From Chloroflexota bacterium (lineage in GTDB: Bacteria; Chloroflexota; Anaerolineae; DTPP01), in contig JAAYZY010000504.1 in the NCBI GenBank assembly GCA_012514615.1, positions 1 to 7,984 on the forward strand: a stretch of 7,984 nucleotides of DNA, given 5' to 3'. Every line of letters begins with the position of its first letter. The first letter of the stretch is position 1. This document shows, piece by piece, positions 1 through 6,187 of the stretch. The notes under the pieces were generated by a model, which had not been told where the DNA came from, searched no databases, and was given only the letters and a program-made list of their open reading frames with translations. Position numbers and translations under genes: made by a program.

Positions 1-247
1 CCGGCAGCGGTCGCGCCGCCCGCTCCACGGCTTGGCCGATCATCTCGCCGGTGTGCAAAGCCCGACGCAGAGGGCTGGTGTAGATCGCTTCCACCGGCCA
101 GCCCCGCAGGCGCTCAGCCGTGGCGCGGGCCTGGGCCAGCCCCAAGTCGTTCAGGGGCACGTCTTCTTGCCCTCGGAAGTGCTCGCCGGCCGACGAGCCC
201 AGGTTCCAAGCGGTCTGGCCGTGGCGGATGAGGGCGATACGGGTCAT
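1..247 (-). CDS. Histidine phosphatase family protein (second of a tandem pair), 3' end outside window
   Basis: Partial gene; the first 82 residues are visible and the C-terminus is cut by the left edge. The N-terminus carries the phosphohistidine signature RHGQTAWN (R8, H9, G10), then FRG, PLNDLGLAQA and IYTSPLRRALHT, the usual order for the phosphoglycerate mutase/PhoE/CobC-like superfamily, whose members hydrolyse or transfer phosphate through a histidine. About 7 extra residues (GSSAGEH) sit between WN and FRG. The ATG at 247-245 overlaps the TGA of the upstream gene as ATGA, and AAGGGAG lies four bases before it, so translational coupling is likely. It resembles the upstream phosphatase (IYTSPLRRALHT against IYTSPLQRARHT), suggesting tandem duplication. 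Substrate is unknown; sugar phosphates, alpha-ribazole phosphate or phosphoglycerate are all possible. The second catalytic histidine and the acidic residue lie beyond the visible part. Confidence 0.88.
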   Translation of the reverse strand, partial: MTRIALIRHGQTAWNLGSSAGEHFRGQEDVPLNDLGLAQARATAERLRGWPVEAIYTSPLRRALHTGEMIGQAVERAARPLP

Positions 248-885
248 GCGGCTCCCTTCTCTTCGGGCAGGGGCAGGTCTTCCAGATGACAGGTGTCGTT
301 GAGCAGCTGCAGGCAGAAGCCATCGGCGTCGTACGAGAAGCGGTTGATGCAGGCGTTATCCTGCGCCAGGTGCCAGTAGTGGGCATCGCTGAGGCCCAAA
401 ACGGCGCAGAGGATGGTGCGGGTAACTACCTGGTGGGTCACCACCGCGATGCGCTGATCCACGTGGCGCGGGAGGAGGTCCATCAGGGCGCGCATGGCGC
501 GATCTCGCAGCAGCCCCAGGCTCTCGCCGCCGGGGAACTGCACCTGATCGGGGCGATTGCGGTAGAGCCGGTAGAGATGGGGGTACTGCTGGGCTACGTC
601 TTCCTCCAACTGCCCTTCCCACTGGCCGTAGTCCACGCTGCGGAAGGCTGGCACCTCCCGCACCGGCAGGCCGTGGGGGCCGGCGACGATATCGGCGGTG
701 TGCCGGGCGCGCTGCAGCGGGCTGGTGTAGATGGCAGCGATCGACTCCCCCTGCAGGCGGCGGGCCACCGCCTCGGCCTGGGCCACGCCGGCCTCGTTCA
801 GGGCGATGTCGGCTGTGCCGCGGAAGCGCGATTGGACATTCCAACCGGTCTGACCGTGGCGCACAAGGATGATGTGGATTCCCAT
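244..885 (-). CDS. Histidine phosphatase family protein (first of a tandem pair)
   Basis: A 213-residue protein, a normal length for the phosphoglycerate-mutase-like phosphatases. Visible motifs are LVRHGQTGWN (H10 the phosphate-accepting histidine), FRGTADIALNEAG, IYTSPLQRARHTA (R59), YGQWEG at 86-91, FPGGES at 117-122 and VVTHQ (H151, the second catalytic histidine). Oddity: where the family usually has a glutamate general acid (LREIDFG-like), this protein has S83 (FRSVDYG, codon AGC), so catalysis may be altered or may use D85 or E90. I chose the ATG at 885 because the RHG motif should start within about 10 residues and because GTGAGG lies just upstream; an upstream TTG at 999 would translate the predicted promoter. 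It is the promoter-proximal gene of a two-gene operon and ends in an ATGA overlap with the next. Substrate is unassigned; CobC-like, PhoE-like and Gpm-like roles cannot be separated from sequence alone. Confidence 0.9.
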   Translation of the reverse strand: MGIHIILVRHGQTGWNVQSRFRGTADIALNEAGVAQAEAVARRLQGESIAAIYTSPLQRARHTADIVAGPHGLPVREVPAFRSVDYGQWEGQLEEDVAQQYPHLYRLYRNRPDQVQFPGGESLGLLRDRAMRALMDLLPRHVDQRIAVVTHQVVTRTILCAVLGLSDAHYWHLAQDNACINRFSYDADGFCLQLLNDTCHLEDLPLPEEKGAA

Positions 886-948
886 GATGTCCTCACAGAA
901 CGGATGGTAGACGGCCTGCCGGCGGCGTGGTCCCCGGCGCGTCGGGAG

Positions 949-964
949 CAGCTCGGGAAAGCTG
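949..964 (-). promoter_or_regulatory. Inverted repeat at the predicted transcript 5' end
   Basis: A perfect 5-base inverted repeat, CAGCT and AGCTG around a 6-base loop, begins at or next to the predicted +1 of the phosphatase transcript. It could form a stem-loop at the RNA 5' end, which in other bacteria can protect mRNA, or it could be an operator half-site pair just downstream of the promoter. The arms are short, so chance remains possible. A second weak repeat (GCCGG at 918-922 with CCGGC at 934-938) lies further into the leader. Confidence 0.35.
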
Positions 965-970
965 GAGGTC

Positions 971-999
971 ATTCTACCCCGGGGGCTGGCGTCTGTCAA
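971..999 (-). promoter_or_regulatory. Sigma-70-type promoter for the phosphatase pair
   Basis: On the minus strand the -35 box is TTGACA (plus 994-999, perfect consensus) and the -10 box is TAGAAT (plus 971-976, one mismatch), separated by exactly 17 bases (977-993). Transcription would begin near 964, giving a leader of roughly 80 bases before the ATG at 885. Two boxes this close to consensus at ideal spacing in such GC-rich DNA are unlikely by chance. The -35 box overlaps the ribosome-binding site of the divergent glycosyltransferase gene by two bases. Confidence 0.75.
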
Positions 1000-1004
1000 A
1001 GGGG
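998..1004 (+). promoter_or_regulatory. Ribosome-binding site fixing the glycosyltransferase GTG start
   Basis: AAAGGGG ends six bases before the GTG at 1011. The open frame extends upstream to 927, but that extension would encode a non-hydrophobic segment reading back through the divergent promoter. The SD placement and the short basic N-terminus followed by a membrane helix both favour GTG 1011. I see no convincing plus-strand -35/-10 pair between 886 and 998. Confidence 0.65.
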
Positions 1005-1010
1005 CTGGCG

Positions 1011-3323
1011 GTGAACGCCCGGCGGTGGGCAGCAGGTCGGCGCGGCTGGCTGGCGCTGGTCATCCTGGGGCTGGCGGCGGCGCTGCGCCTCTTCCGCCTG
1101 ACGGCGCAGAGCCTGTGGGCCGACGAAGGAAACAGCGCCGTGTTGGCCGGCCGCAGCTTGGCGCGCATCGCCGTCGACGCCGCCGCCGACATCCACCCGC
1201 CGCTCTACTACTGGCTGTTGCACCTCTGGACCAACGGCTTCGGGACCAGCGAGGCGGCGCTGCGGGGCCTTTCCGTCTTGGCTGGGGTGCTGGCGGTCTG
1301 GGCCGCCTGGCGGTGGGCCGGGAGCTTGGGCAGCCCGGCGTTCGGCGCGCTGGCTGGCCTGCTGGCCGCGGTTGCCCCCTTCGCCATCACCTACAGCCAA
1401 GAAGCGCGCATGTACATGCCCCTGGGGGCGCTGACCAACCTGGGCTACCTGGCCCTGCACCGCTACGCCGCCGCGGAGCGCAGGCGCTGGCCCTGGGCCG
1501 CCGCGGCCGGCTACGTATTCTGCTGCGCCGCCGGCCTCTACATGCACTATGTCTTCCCGGTGGTCTGGGTGGTCTACAACGTGGGCTACCTGGCCTGGTG
1601 GTGGCCGGCCCGGCAAGAGGCCGTCGCGCTGCCGCGCCTGGGGCGCTGGGCCGCCCTGCAGGGGGCTGCCCTGGCTCTCTACTTGCCCTGGCTGCCCACC
1701 GCTCTGGCCCGCCTCTCAGCCTGGGGCTCGGCGCAGGCGCCCTTGCCGCCAGCCGCGGCGCTGGCAGAGGCCTGGCGCTGGCTGGCCGTCGGTCCCTGTT
1801 CTGGCAGGCTGGCCGGCCTGGGGGCCCTGGTGGCCCTCCTGCTGGCGCTGATGGGCCTGTGGAGCCTGGCCCGGCGGCAGCCAGCGGGCGCGGCAGCTGT
1901 GGCCGCGGGCGTGACCCTGCCGCTGCTCTTCGTGGTGGGCCTGGGCCTGGGCAAGACGGCCTACCTCAAGTTCCTGCTGGTGGCCGATGGGCCGTTGAGC
2001 CTGGCCCTGGCCGGCGGCCTGCTGCGGCTGCCGAAGGGCCGCGGCCGCGCCGGCTGGGTCGGCTTGGGCCTCGGCCTGCTCCTGCTGCTGGCAGCCCGGG
2101 GGCAGGCGCTGCAAGGCTACTACTTCGCCGACGCCTGCGCCCGAGATGACTACCGCGGCGTGGCCGACTACATCGCCGCCATCGCCCGCCCGGGCGACGC
2201 CATCCTGCTGAACGCACCCGGCCAAGGCGATGTCTTCGGCTACTACGACCGCTCGGGCCTGCCGGTCTACCGGCTGCCGCAGGAACGCCCGGCCGACCGC
2301 GCCGCGGCTGAAGGGAGCCTGGCCGCCCTGGGGGAGGCTCACGGCCGCCTGTTCACCCTCTTCTGGGCCACCGACGAAAGCGACCCGGAGGGCGTCGTGG
2401 AGGGCTGGCTGGACCGCCATGCCTACAAGGCGCTGGATAGCTGGGTGGGCAACGTGCGCTTTGTCATCTACGCCCTGCCCCAGGCGGTGGAGCAGGCCCA
2501 AGTGCAGGAGGTGGAGGCCCGTTTCGGGGAGGCGCTCCGCCTGAGCGCCTTCGCCCTATCGGGGCGCGAGGCCGCGCCGGGCGACATCGTGCAGGTGGCC
2601 CTCTTCTGGGAGGCGACAGAAGCCCCGGCGGAACGCTACCGAGCCACCGTGCAGTTGCTGGATGAGGAGTGGCAGGTACTGGCCCAGCGGGATGCCGCGC
2701 CGCAGGCGGGTCAGGCGGAGGCCGACCACTACGGACTCTTCGTCCCCTTCGGCACGCCGCCCGGTCCGGCCCGTCTGCTGGTGGCGCTCTATCGGCCGGA
2801 CGACGGCCAGCGGCTCCCCCTGCAGGGGCCAGACGGCCTGGCCGACCACCTTCTCCTGCCGTCGGAAGTGACCATTCGCCGGCCGGCCGCGCCTCCCCCG
2901 CTGGCCGCCCTGCCGCTGACAGCGCCCCGCTCTCTGGCGCTGGGCGAGATCGGGTGGCTGGGCTGCCAGGCCTACCCTCGGGGCTGGGCCCACCAGCCCG
3001 GGCGAGCGGTGTTCAGCGGCGAGGCGCTGCACCTGGACTGCTACTGGCAAGCCCTGGCGGCCCCGGCCCACCGCTGGACGCTGCAAGCCACCCTGGAAGA
3101 CAGTGCTGGGCGCCCGGCAGCCCAGATGCAGACCGACCTGGTCTCCCCACGGCACCCCACCACGGCCTGGCAGGCCGGCGACATCCTGCGAGGGCAGCAC
3201 GACCTGCTGCTTGCGGGGGTGACGCCAGGCCGCTACATCCTGTCGCTGTTCGCCCAGAACGACGCAACGGGGGAAGCGCAGCGGCTGCTGCGCCAACCGC
3301 TGGAGGTGGGGGCCGCCCCGTAA
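1011..3323 (+). CDS. GT-C/PMT_2-like membrane glycosyltransferase with two C-terminal beta domains
   Basis: A 770-residue protein. Residues 1-13 are basic, followed by a first membrane helix at about 14-28. The next loop holds WADE (D38, E39), the acidic pair that in PMT/ArnT-like enzymes coordinates metal or acts as catalytic base, then HPPLYY at 62-67 and SQEARMY at 129-135, both typical of this family. About ten further hydrophobic helices run to around residue 362. These enzymes transfer a sugar from a polyprenyl-phosphate carrier to an acceptor on the outer face of the membrane; donor and acceptor here are unknown. Residues 379-490 (from DDYRGVADYI) resemble the extracytoplasmic region that often follows the helices. 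Two similar beta-rich segments follow, about 501-622 and 645-766, each ending in a pattern like G.(Y/A)...L(Y/F)......RL, consistent with an internal duplication. I associate this tail with large Chloroflexota glycosyltransferases. The gene is divergent from the phosphatases and convergent with the HD-GYP gene, so probably monocistronic. Confidence 0.85.
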   Translation: MNARRWAAGRRGWLALVILGLAAALRLFRLTAQSLWADEGNSAVLAGRSLARIAVDAAADIHPPLYYWLLHLWTNGFGTSEAALRGLSVLAGVLAVWAAWRWAGSLGSPAFGALAGLLAAVAPFAITYSQEARMYMPLGALTNLGYLALHRYAAAERRRWPWAAAAGYVFCCAAGLYMHYVFPVVWVVYNVGYLAWWWPARQEAVALPRLGRWAALQGAALALYLPWLPTALARLSAWGSAQAPLPPAAALAEAWRWLAVGPCSGRLAGLGALVALLLALMGLWSLARRQPAGAAAVAAGVTLPLLFVVGLGLGKTAYLKFLLVADGPLSLALAGGLLRLPKGRGRAGWVGLGLGLLLLLAARGQALQGYYFADACARDDYRGVADYIAAIARPGDAILLNAPGQGDVFGYYDRSGLPVYRLPQERPADRAAAEGSLAALGEAHGRLFTLFWATDESDPEGVVEGWLDRHAYKALDSWVGNVRFVIYALPQAVEQAQVQEVEARFGEALRLSAFALSGREAAPGDIVQVALFWEATEAPAERYRATVQLLDEEWQVLAQRDAAPQAGQAEADHYGLFVPFGTPPGPARLLVALYRPDDGQRLPLQGPDGLADHLLLPSEVTIRRPAAPPPLAALPLTAPRSLALGEIGWLGCQAYPRGWAHQPGRAVFSGEALHLDCYWQALAAPAHRWTLQATLEDSAGRPAAQMQTDLVSPRHPTTAWQAGDILRGQHDLLLAGVTPGRYILSLFAQNDATGEAQRLLRQPLEVGAAP

Positions 3324-3328
3324 CTCAG

Positions 3329-3371
3329 AGCGACGCCTGTGTCGTTGGGGTGCGCTGGGAGCCAACGCCCC
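3329..3371. terminator. Two adjoining hairpins in the convergent gap, possible bidirectional terminator
   Basis: The 53-base gap between two converging genes is almost filled by two inverted repeats. The first pairs AGCGAC (3329-3334) with GTCGTT (3341-3346), including one G-T pair, around a 6-base loop. The second pairs GGGGTG (3347-3352) with CGCCCC (3366-3371), with an inner TGG/CCA pair around GAG. Neither is followed by a T-run on either strand, so this is not a classical intrinsic terminator. Location and back-to-back arrangement suggest that the hairpins stop or stabilise both transcripts. Confidence 0.4.
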
Positions 3372-3376
3372 GGAGG

Positions 3377-4612
3377 TCAGCAGGGCTTAGGGGCCCGGTA
3401 GAGCCGCACCAGCTCCCGCTTCACCGCCTCCAACTGATCGTTCATCTCGCCGCTTTGGTGGGCCACGGTCAGCTCCAGGCGAGTGAGGTAGGCGCGGTGC
3501 TCCAGCTCCAGTTCCCGGTGCTGCAGGGCTCGGCGCACCGCCGTCAGGAACTCGTCCAGGTCGATGGGCTTCACCAGGTAGTCGTAGGCGCCTTTCTTCA
3601 GCGCCTCCACCCCGACGCGCACGTCCGCCAGGGCGGTCATCAGCAGGGTGGTGGTCTCAGGCCGGCGGGGGGCCAACTCGTCCAGCAGGGCCAACCCAGA
3701 CTCGCCAGGCATGTTGATGTCCAGGGTCACCAGGTCGAAGGTCTGCCGAGCCAGGAGCATGCGGGCCTCCGGCACAGAGCCAGCGGTCTTCACCTCAAAG
3801 CGTTCACCCTGCAAGCATTCCCCCAGCAGGTCGCGGATCACGGGTTCGTCGTCCACCACCAGAACCCGACCCGACGCGGCGGGACGCGCCTCAGGCTGAG
3901 GGGGCCGCGGGGCAAGCGGCGGGTCGGCCAGGCGGGCGGCTTCCCTCCCGATGGCTTCTTGGATAGCCAGGAAGGCATCGGTGAGGCCGGGGGCGAACAT
4001 GGCGCCGCGGTTGGCCTCGATGAGGGTTACCGCCTGGCGGTGCGAGAAGCGATGGGGCCGGTAGACCCGCGGGCTGGTCACCGCGTCGTAGACGTCGGCC
4101 AGGGCCACCACACGCGCTTCCAGCGGCGTCTCCTCGGCCGCCAAGCCATCGGGGTAGCCGCTGCCGTCCCAGCGCTCGTGGTGATGGGCCGCCACCGTTG
4201 CGCCCATGCTGAGGAGGGCTGGCGCCTGCTGGCCGAAGCGCTGGCTCATCCCCTCCAGCAGCACCTTGCCGTAGGTGCTGTGGGCCTTCATCACCTCGAA
4301 CTCCGAAGGCGTGAGTTTGCCCGGCTTGAGGAGGATACGGTCGGGGATGGCGATCTTGCCGATGTCGTGGAGCGGCGCGGCGCGGAAGAGCGTCTCACGC
4401 CAAGCCTGGTTTGCCGCCTGAGGGTAGCCTGGGCGCCGGGCCGCCTCTTCGGCCAGCAGGCGCGAGAAGATGGCGATGCGTTCCAGGTGCGCGCCTGTTT
4501 CCGGGTCGCGGAACTCGGCCACGCTGAGGAACCCCTGATAGAGCAGGTCTACTTGCGAAACCGCCGCCGCTTCCCCCGACCCCGGGCGGCCGCCGCCCCC
4601 ATCTCGATGCAT
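3377..4612 (-). CDS. HD-GYP domain cyclic di-GMP phosphodiesterase with C-terminal receiver domain
   Basis: A 411-residue cytoplasmic protein. Residues about 20-225 are an HD-GYP domain with its metal and signature residues present: H42, H82-D83 in LHDIGK, H111, H143-H144 in HHHERWDGSGYPDGL (GYP at 152-154) and D175 in ALADVYDAVTS. Such domains hydrolyse cyclic di-GMP to pGpG or GMP. After a proline-rich linker (231-246), residues about 248-365 are a response-regulator receiver with D254-D255, phosphate acceptor D298 in LDINMPG, T326 and K348 in LVKPID. Residues 362-405 look helical and coiled-coil-like. The order is the reverse of the well-known RpfG layout (receiver first). No DNA-binding domain is present. 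No histidine kinase is adjacent, so the partner is unknown. I chose ATG 4612 because GGGGGGAGA lies six bases upstream; an in-frame GTG at 4633 lacks an SD and would start inside the leader. It has its own predicted promoter at 4688-4716. Confidence 0.92.
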   Translation of the reverse strand: MHRDGGGGRPGSGEAAAVSQVDLLYQGFLSVAEFRDPETGAHLERIAIFSRLLAEEAARRPGYPQAANQAWRETLFRAAPLHDIGKIAIPDRILLKPGKLTPSEFEVMKAHSTYGKVLLEGMSQRFGQQAPALLSMGATVAAHHHERWDGSGYPDGLAAEETPLEARVVALADVYDAVTSPRVYRPHRFSHRQAVTLIEANRGAMFAPGLTDAFLAIQEAIGREAARLADPPLAPRPPQPEARPAASGRVLVVDDEPVIRDLLGECLQGERFEVKTAGSVPEARMLLARQTFDLVTLDINMPGESGLALLDELAPRRPETTTLLMTALADVRVGVEALKKGAYDYLVKPIDLDEFLTAVRRALQHRELELEHRAYLTRLELTVAHQSGEMNDQLEAVKRELVRLYRAPKPC

Positions 4613-4617
4613 GGTCT

Positions 4618-4665
4618 GTCTCCCCCCGTTCACAGAGACGGCGGCCTTCTCCTGGATCGGCCGCC
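4618..4665 (-). promoter_or_regulatory. Structured leader with two adjoining stem-loops over the HD-GYP ribosome-binding site
   Basis: Reading along the transcript, a perfect 7-base-pair stem GGCGGCC/GGCCGCC (plus 4659-4665 with 4640-4646) encloses the 12-base loop GATCCAGGAGAA. With no gap, a second perfect 5-base-pair stem follows, GTCTC/GAGAC (plus 4635-4639 with 4618-4622), also with a 12-base loop. The 3' arm and loop of the second stem contain the gene's SD (GGGGGGAGA, plus 4619-4627), so folding would partly hide it. A competing register, TCTGT with ACAGA, is also possible. The first loop carries an SD-like AGGAG. This suggests translational control, but the element is too short to match any riboswitch I recognise. 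Confidence 0.45.
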
Positions 4666-4687
4666 CGGTTTGCCCCTAACGATACAC

Positions 4688-4716
4688 AGTATACCGTAAG
4701 GCATCGAACAGAGCAA
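4688..4716 (-). promoter_or_regulatory. Predicted promoter for the HD-GYP gene
   Basis: On the minus strand the -10 box is TATACT (plus 4688-4693, five of six consensus bases) and the -35 box is TTGCTC (plus 4711-4716, three of six), with a 17-base spacer. It sits in a patch that is AT-rich for this window, between the transporter stop and the HD-GYP start. Transcription would begin near 4681, giving a leader of about 70 bases. The -35 match is weak, so an activator could be involved. Confidence 0.55.
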
Positions 4717-4735
4717 GTGGACGCGCCGTTGCCTT

Positions 4736-4769
4736 GGGGGGGGGGAGAGGGGGCCTTGCCCTCAGGGGG
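4736..4769 (+). repeat. G-tract cluster downstream of the transporter gene
   Basis: The plus strand has a run of ten G (4736-4745), then five G (4749-4753) and five G (4765-4769). The transporter transcript carries the complementary C-tracts right after its stop codon. The G strand could form a quadruplex if the ten-base run supplies two tracts, although the last loop is 11 bases. A 5-base-pair stem GAGGG/CCCTC (4747-4751 with 4759-4763) is an alternative fold and a possible weak terminator with no T-run. The homopolymer could also be a site of slippage or sequencing error. Confidence 0.4.
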
Positions 4770-4773
4770 ACGG

Positions 4774-6159
4774 TCAGGCCGGCGGCTGGCTGCGCTGCGC
4801 CCTGAGCCGACGCTGGATCTCCAGGTAGCGCTGCCGCGTCAGGGGGTAGAACCAGGCCACGGCGATGGAGGCCAACAGCAGCGCCGCGGGCAACAGGGAG
4901 ACCAGCAGCCGCAGGACGGTGAGGGCGCTGGCCGGCTGCGTTGGGGTGAGGGTGTCGGGGCTGGGCTGCACGTAGCCAGAGGCCCGCAGCGCCAGCGGAA
5001 GCACCGCCAACACCAGGGCCTGGGCCAGCTTCTGCACGAACGTCTCCACGCCAGCATAGGCGCCCTCCTGGCGGCGGCCGCTCATGAGCTCGTCCACCTC
5101 CAGCACGTCGGGGCTCATGGCCGACGGCAGCACGTGGGCCGCGGCCACGCCGAAGCCAGCCAGCGCGGCGATGACGTACGCCGGCGTGTGGGCCCCAGCC
5201 GGCACCCACAGGATGGAGAGCATGACCACGGTCCAGGTGGCCGCGGCGACGATGTAGGCTACCTTCTTCTCCAGGCGGCGGGCCAGCCACAGCACCGCCG
5301 GCAAGGAGAGGAGCGCCGCCGCCATGATCACCGCCTGGACGATGGACGCCTGGTCCTCTCCCATGCCGACCCAGTAGAGCAGGAAGTAAGCGAAGACGGC
5401 CTGGGCGATGACCACCGGCATCCAACTGAGGATGCGCAGGGAGAGGGTATAGCGAAAGGCATAGTTGCGGGCCACAAAGCGCAAGGAATCCCGCAGCGGC
5501 AGCGGCCGGGCCCGGCCGAACTCGGGGCGCTCCCGCGTGGCCAGGAAGGTGATCCACAGGGGCGGCACGAAGCTGGCCCCGCACAGCAGGCCGATGGTGC
5601 GGTAGGCGTTGGGGTCGCGCTCCGGGAACATGGGGAAGATCACCAGGCCGATGATCACCGGCGCCAGCAGCCCCGCCCCGATGGAGACGGCCATGCGGTA
5701 GCTTACCAACGAGGTGCGCTCGTCGTGGTCCTCCGTCAGCTCCGGGGTGAGGGCGCTGTAGGGGCAGCTCACCGCAGTGAACGCCGACTCGTAGACCATG
5801 TAGACCAAGACGTAGTAGGCGAAGAGCAGGCCCTGGCGGGCCACCGGCGGCACGACCCACAGCAGGGCAAAGGCCAGGCCAAACGGCAGTGCGCCAAAGA
5901 GGATGTAGGGGCGGCGGCGGCCCCAGCGGGTACGCGTGCGGTCGGAGAGGAAGCCGAACAGGGGATCGTTGAAGGCGTCCCACGCCGTCACCACCAGCCA
6001 GAAGAGCGACACAAGCCCCAGGTCCAGGCGGGCGATGTCGGTGAGGAAGAGGGTGTACCAGAAGGGGATCACCGTGCCGGCTCCCACGGCGTTGCCGAAG
6101 TCGCCCACGGCGTAGCCAAACTTGCGCCAGAACGAGAGCCGCTGCTCCTCGGTGGTCAT
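4774..6159 (-). CDS. MFS transporter, GPH (glycoside-pentoside-hexuronide)/MelB-like family
   Basis: A 461-residue integral membrane protein with about 12 hydrophobic segments, the normal size for GPH symporters. The strongest evidence is the helix II/loop 2-3 signature at 58-85: TAWDAFNDP with D61 and D65, then LSDRTRTRWGRRRPY. These aspartates match the MelB helix II cation-site residues D55 and D59. A second signature, PYSALTPEL with DHDERTSL (133-151) and R155, is typical of the wider family. The position corresponding to MelB D124 appears to be S131, common outside true melibiose carriers, so the coupling ion cannot be assumed. Members import sugars, glycosides or other small organic solutes with a cation; the substrate here is unknown. 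The ATG at 6159 is preceded by a purine-rich GGGAGAGGGAGGG. The gene starts 28 bases after the GNAT-like gene and is the last of the amidase cluster. Confidence 0.85.
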   Translation of the reverse strand: MTTEEQRLSFWRKFGYAVGDFGNAVGAGTVIPFWYTLFLTDIARLDLGLVSLFWLVVTAWDAFNDPLFGFLSDRTRTRWGRRRPYILFGALPFGLAFALLWVVPPVARQGLLFAYYVLVYMVYESAFTAVSCPYSALTPELTEDHDERTSLVSYRMAVSIGAGLLAPVIIGLVIFPMFPERDPNAYRTIGLLCGASFVPPLWITFLATRERPEFGRARPLPLRDSLRFVARNYAFRYTLSLRILSWMPVVIAQAVFAYFLLYWVGMGEDQASIVQAVIMAAALLSLPAVLWLARRLEKKVAYIVAAATWTVVMLSILWVPAGAHTPAYVIAALAGFGVAAAHVLPSAMSPDVLEVDELMSGRRQEGAYAGVETFVQKLAQALVLAVLPLALRASGYVQPSPDTLTPTQPASALTVLRLLVSLLPAALLLASIAVAWFYPLTRQRYLEIQRRLRAQRSQPPA

Positions 6160-6187
6160 GGGCCCTCCCTCTCCCTGCGCCGCCGCC

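Noticed and set aside
886..999. Longer N-terminus for the first phosphatase, beginning at a TTG at 999
   Set aside because: The extra 38 residues have no family counterpart and would translate the predicted promoter; the ATG at 885 has an SD and places RHG at the usual distance from the start.
286..1014. A 242-codon plus-strand frame opposite the first phosphatase
   Set aside because: It is antisense to a gene with intact RHG and other catalytic motifs, and the product has no family resemblance.
4613..4633. GTG start at 4633 for the HD-GYP gene
   Set aside because: It has no SD, would place the good GGGGGGAGA inside the coding region, and adds seven residues that are not needed.
4681..4695. 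Near-palindrome GATACAC/GTATAC as a regulator binding site
   Set aside because: The arms match only imperfectly and overlap the -10 region, whose AT content explains the similarity; not enough to call an operator.
2669..4699. A 676-codon open frame on the plus strand spanning two genes
   Set aside because: It runs out of frame through the glycosyltransferase tail and antisense to the HD-GYP gene. Composition is low-complexity (P, G, R, A) with no motifs or ribosome-binding site.
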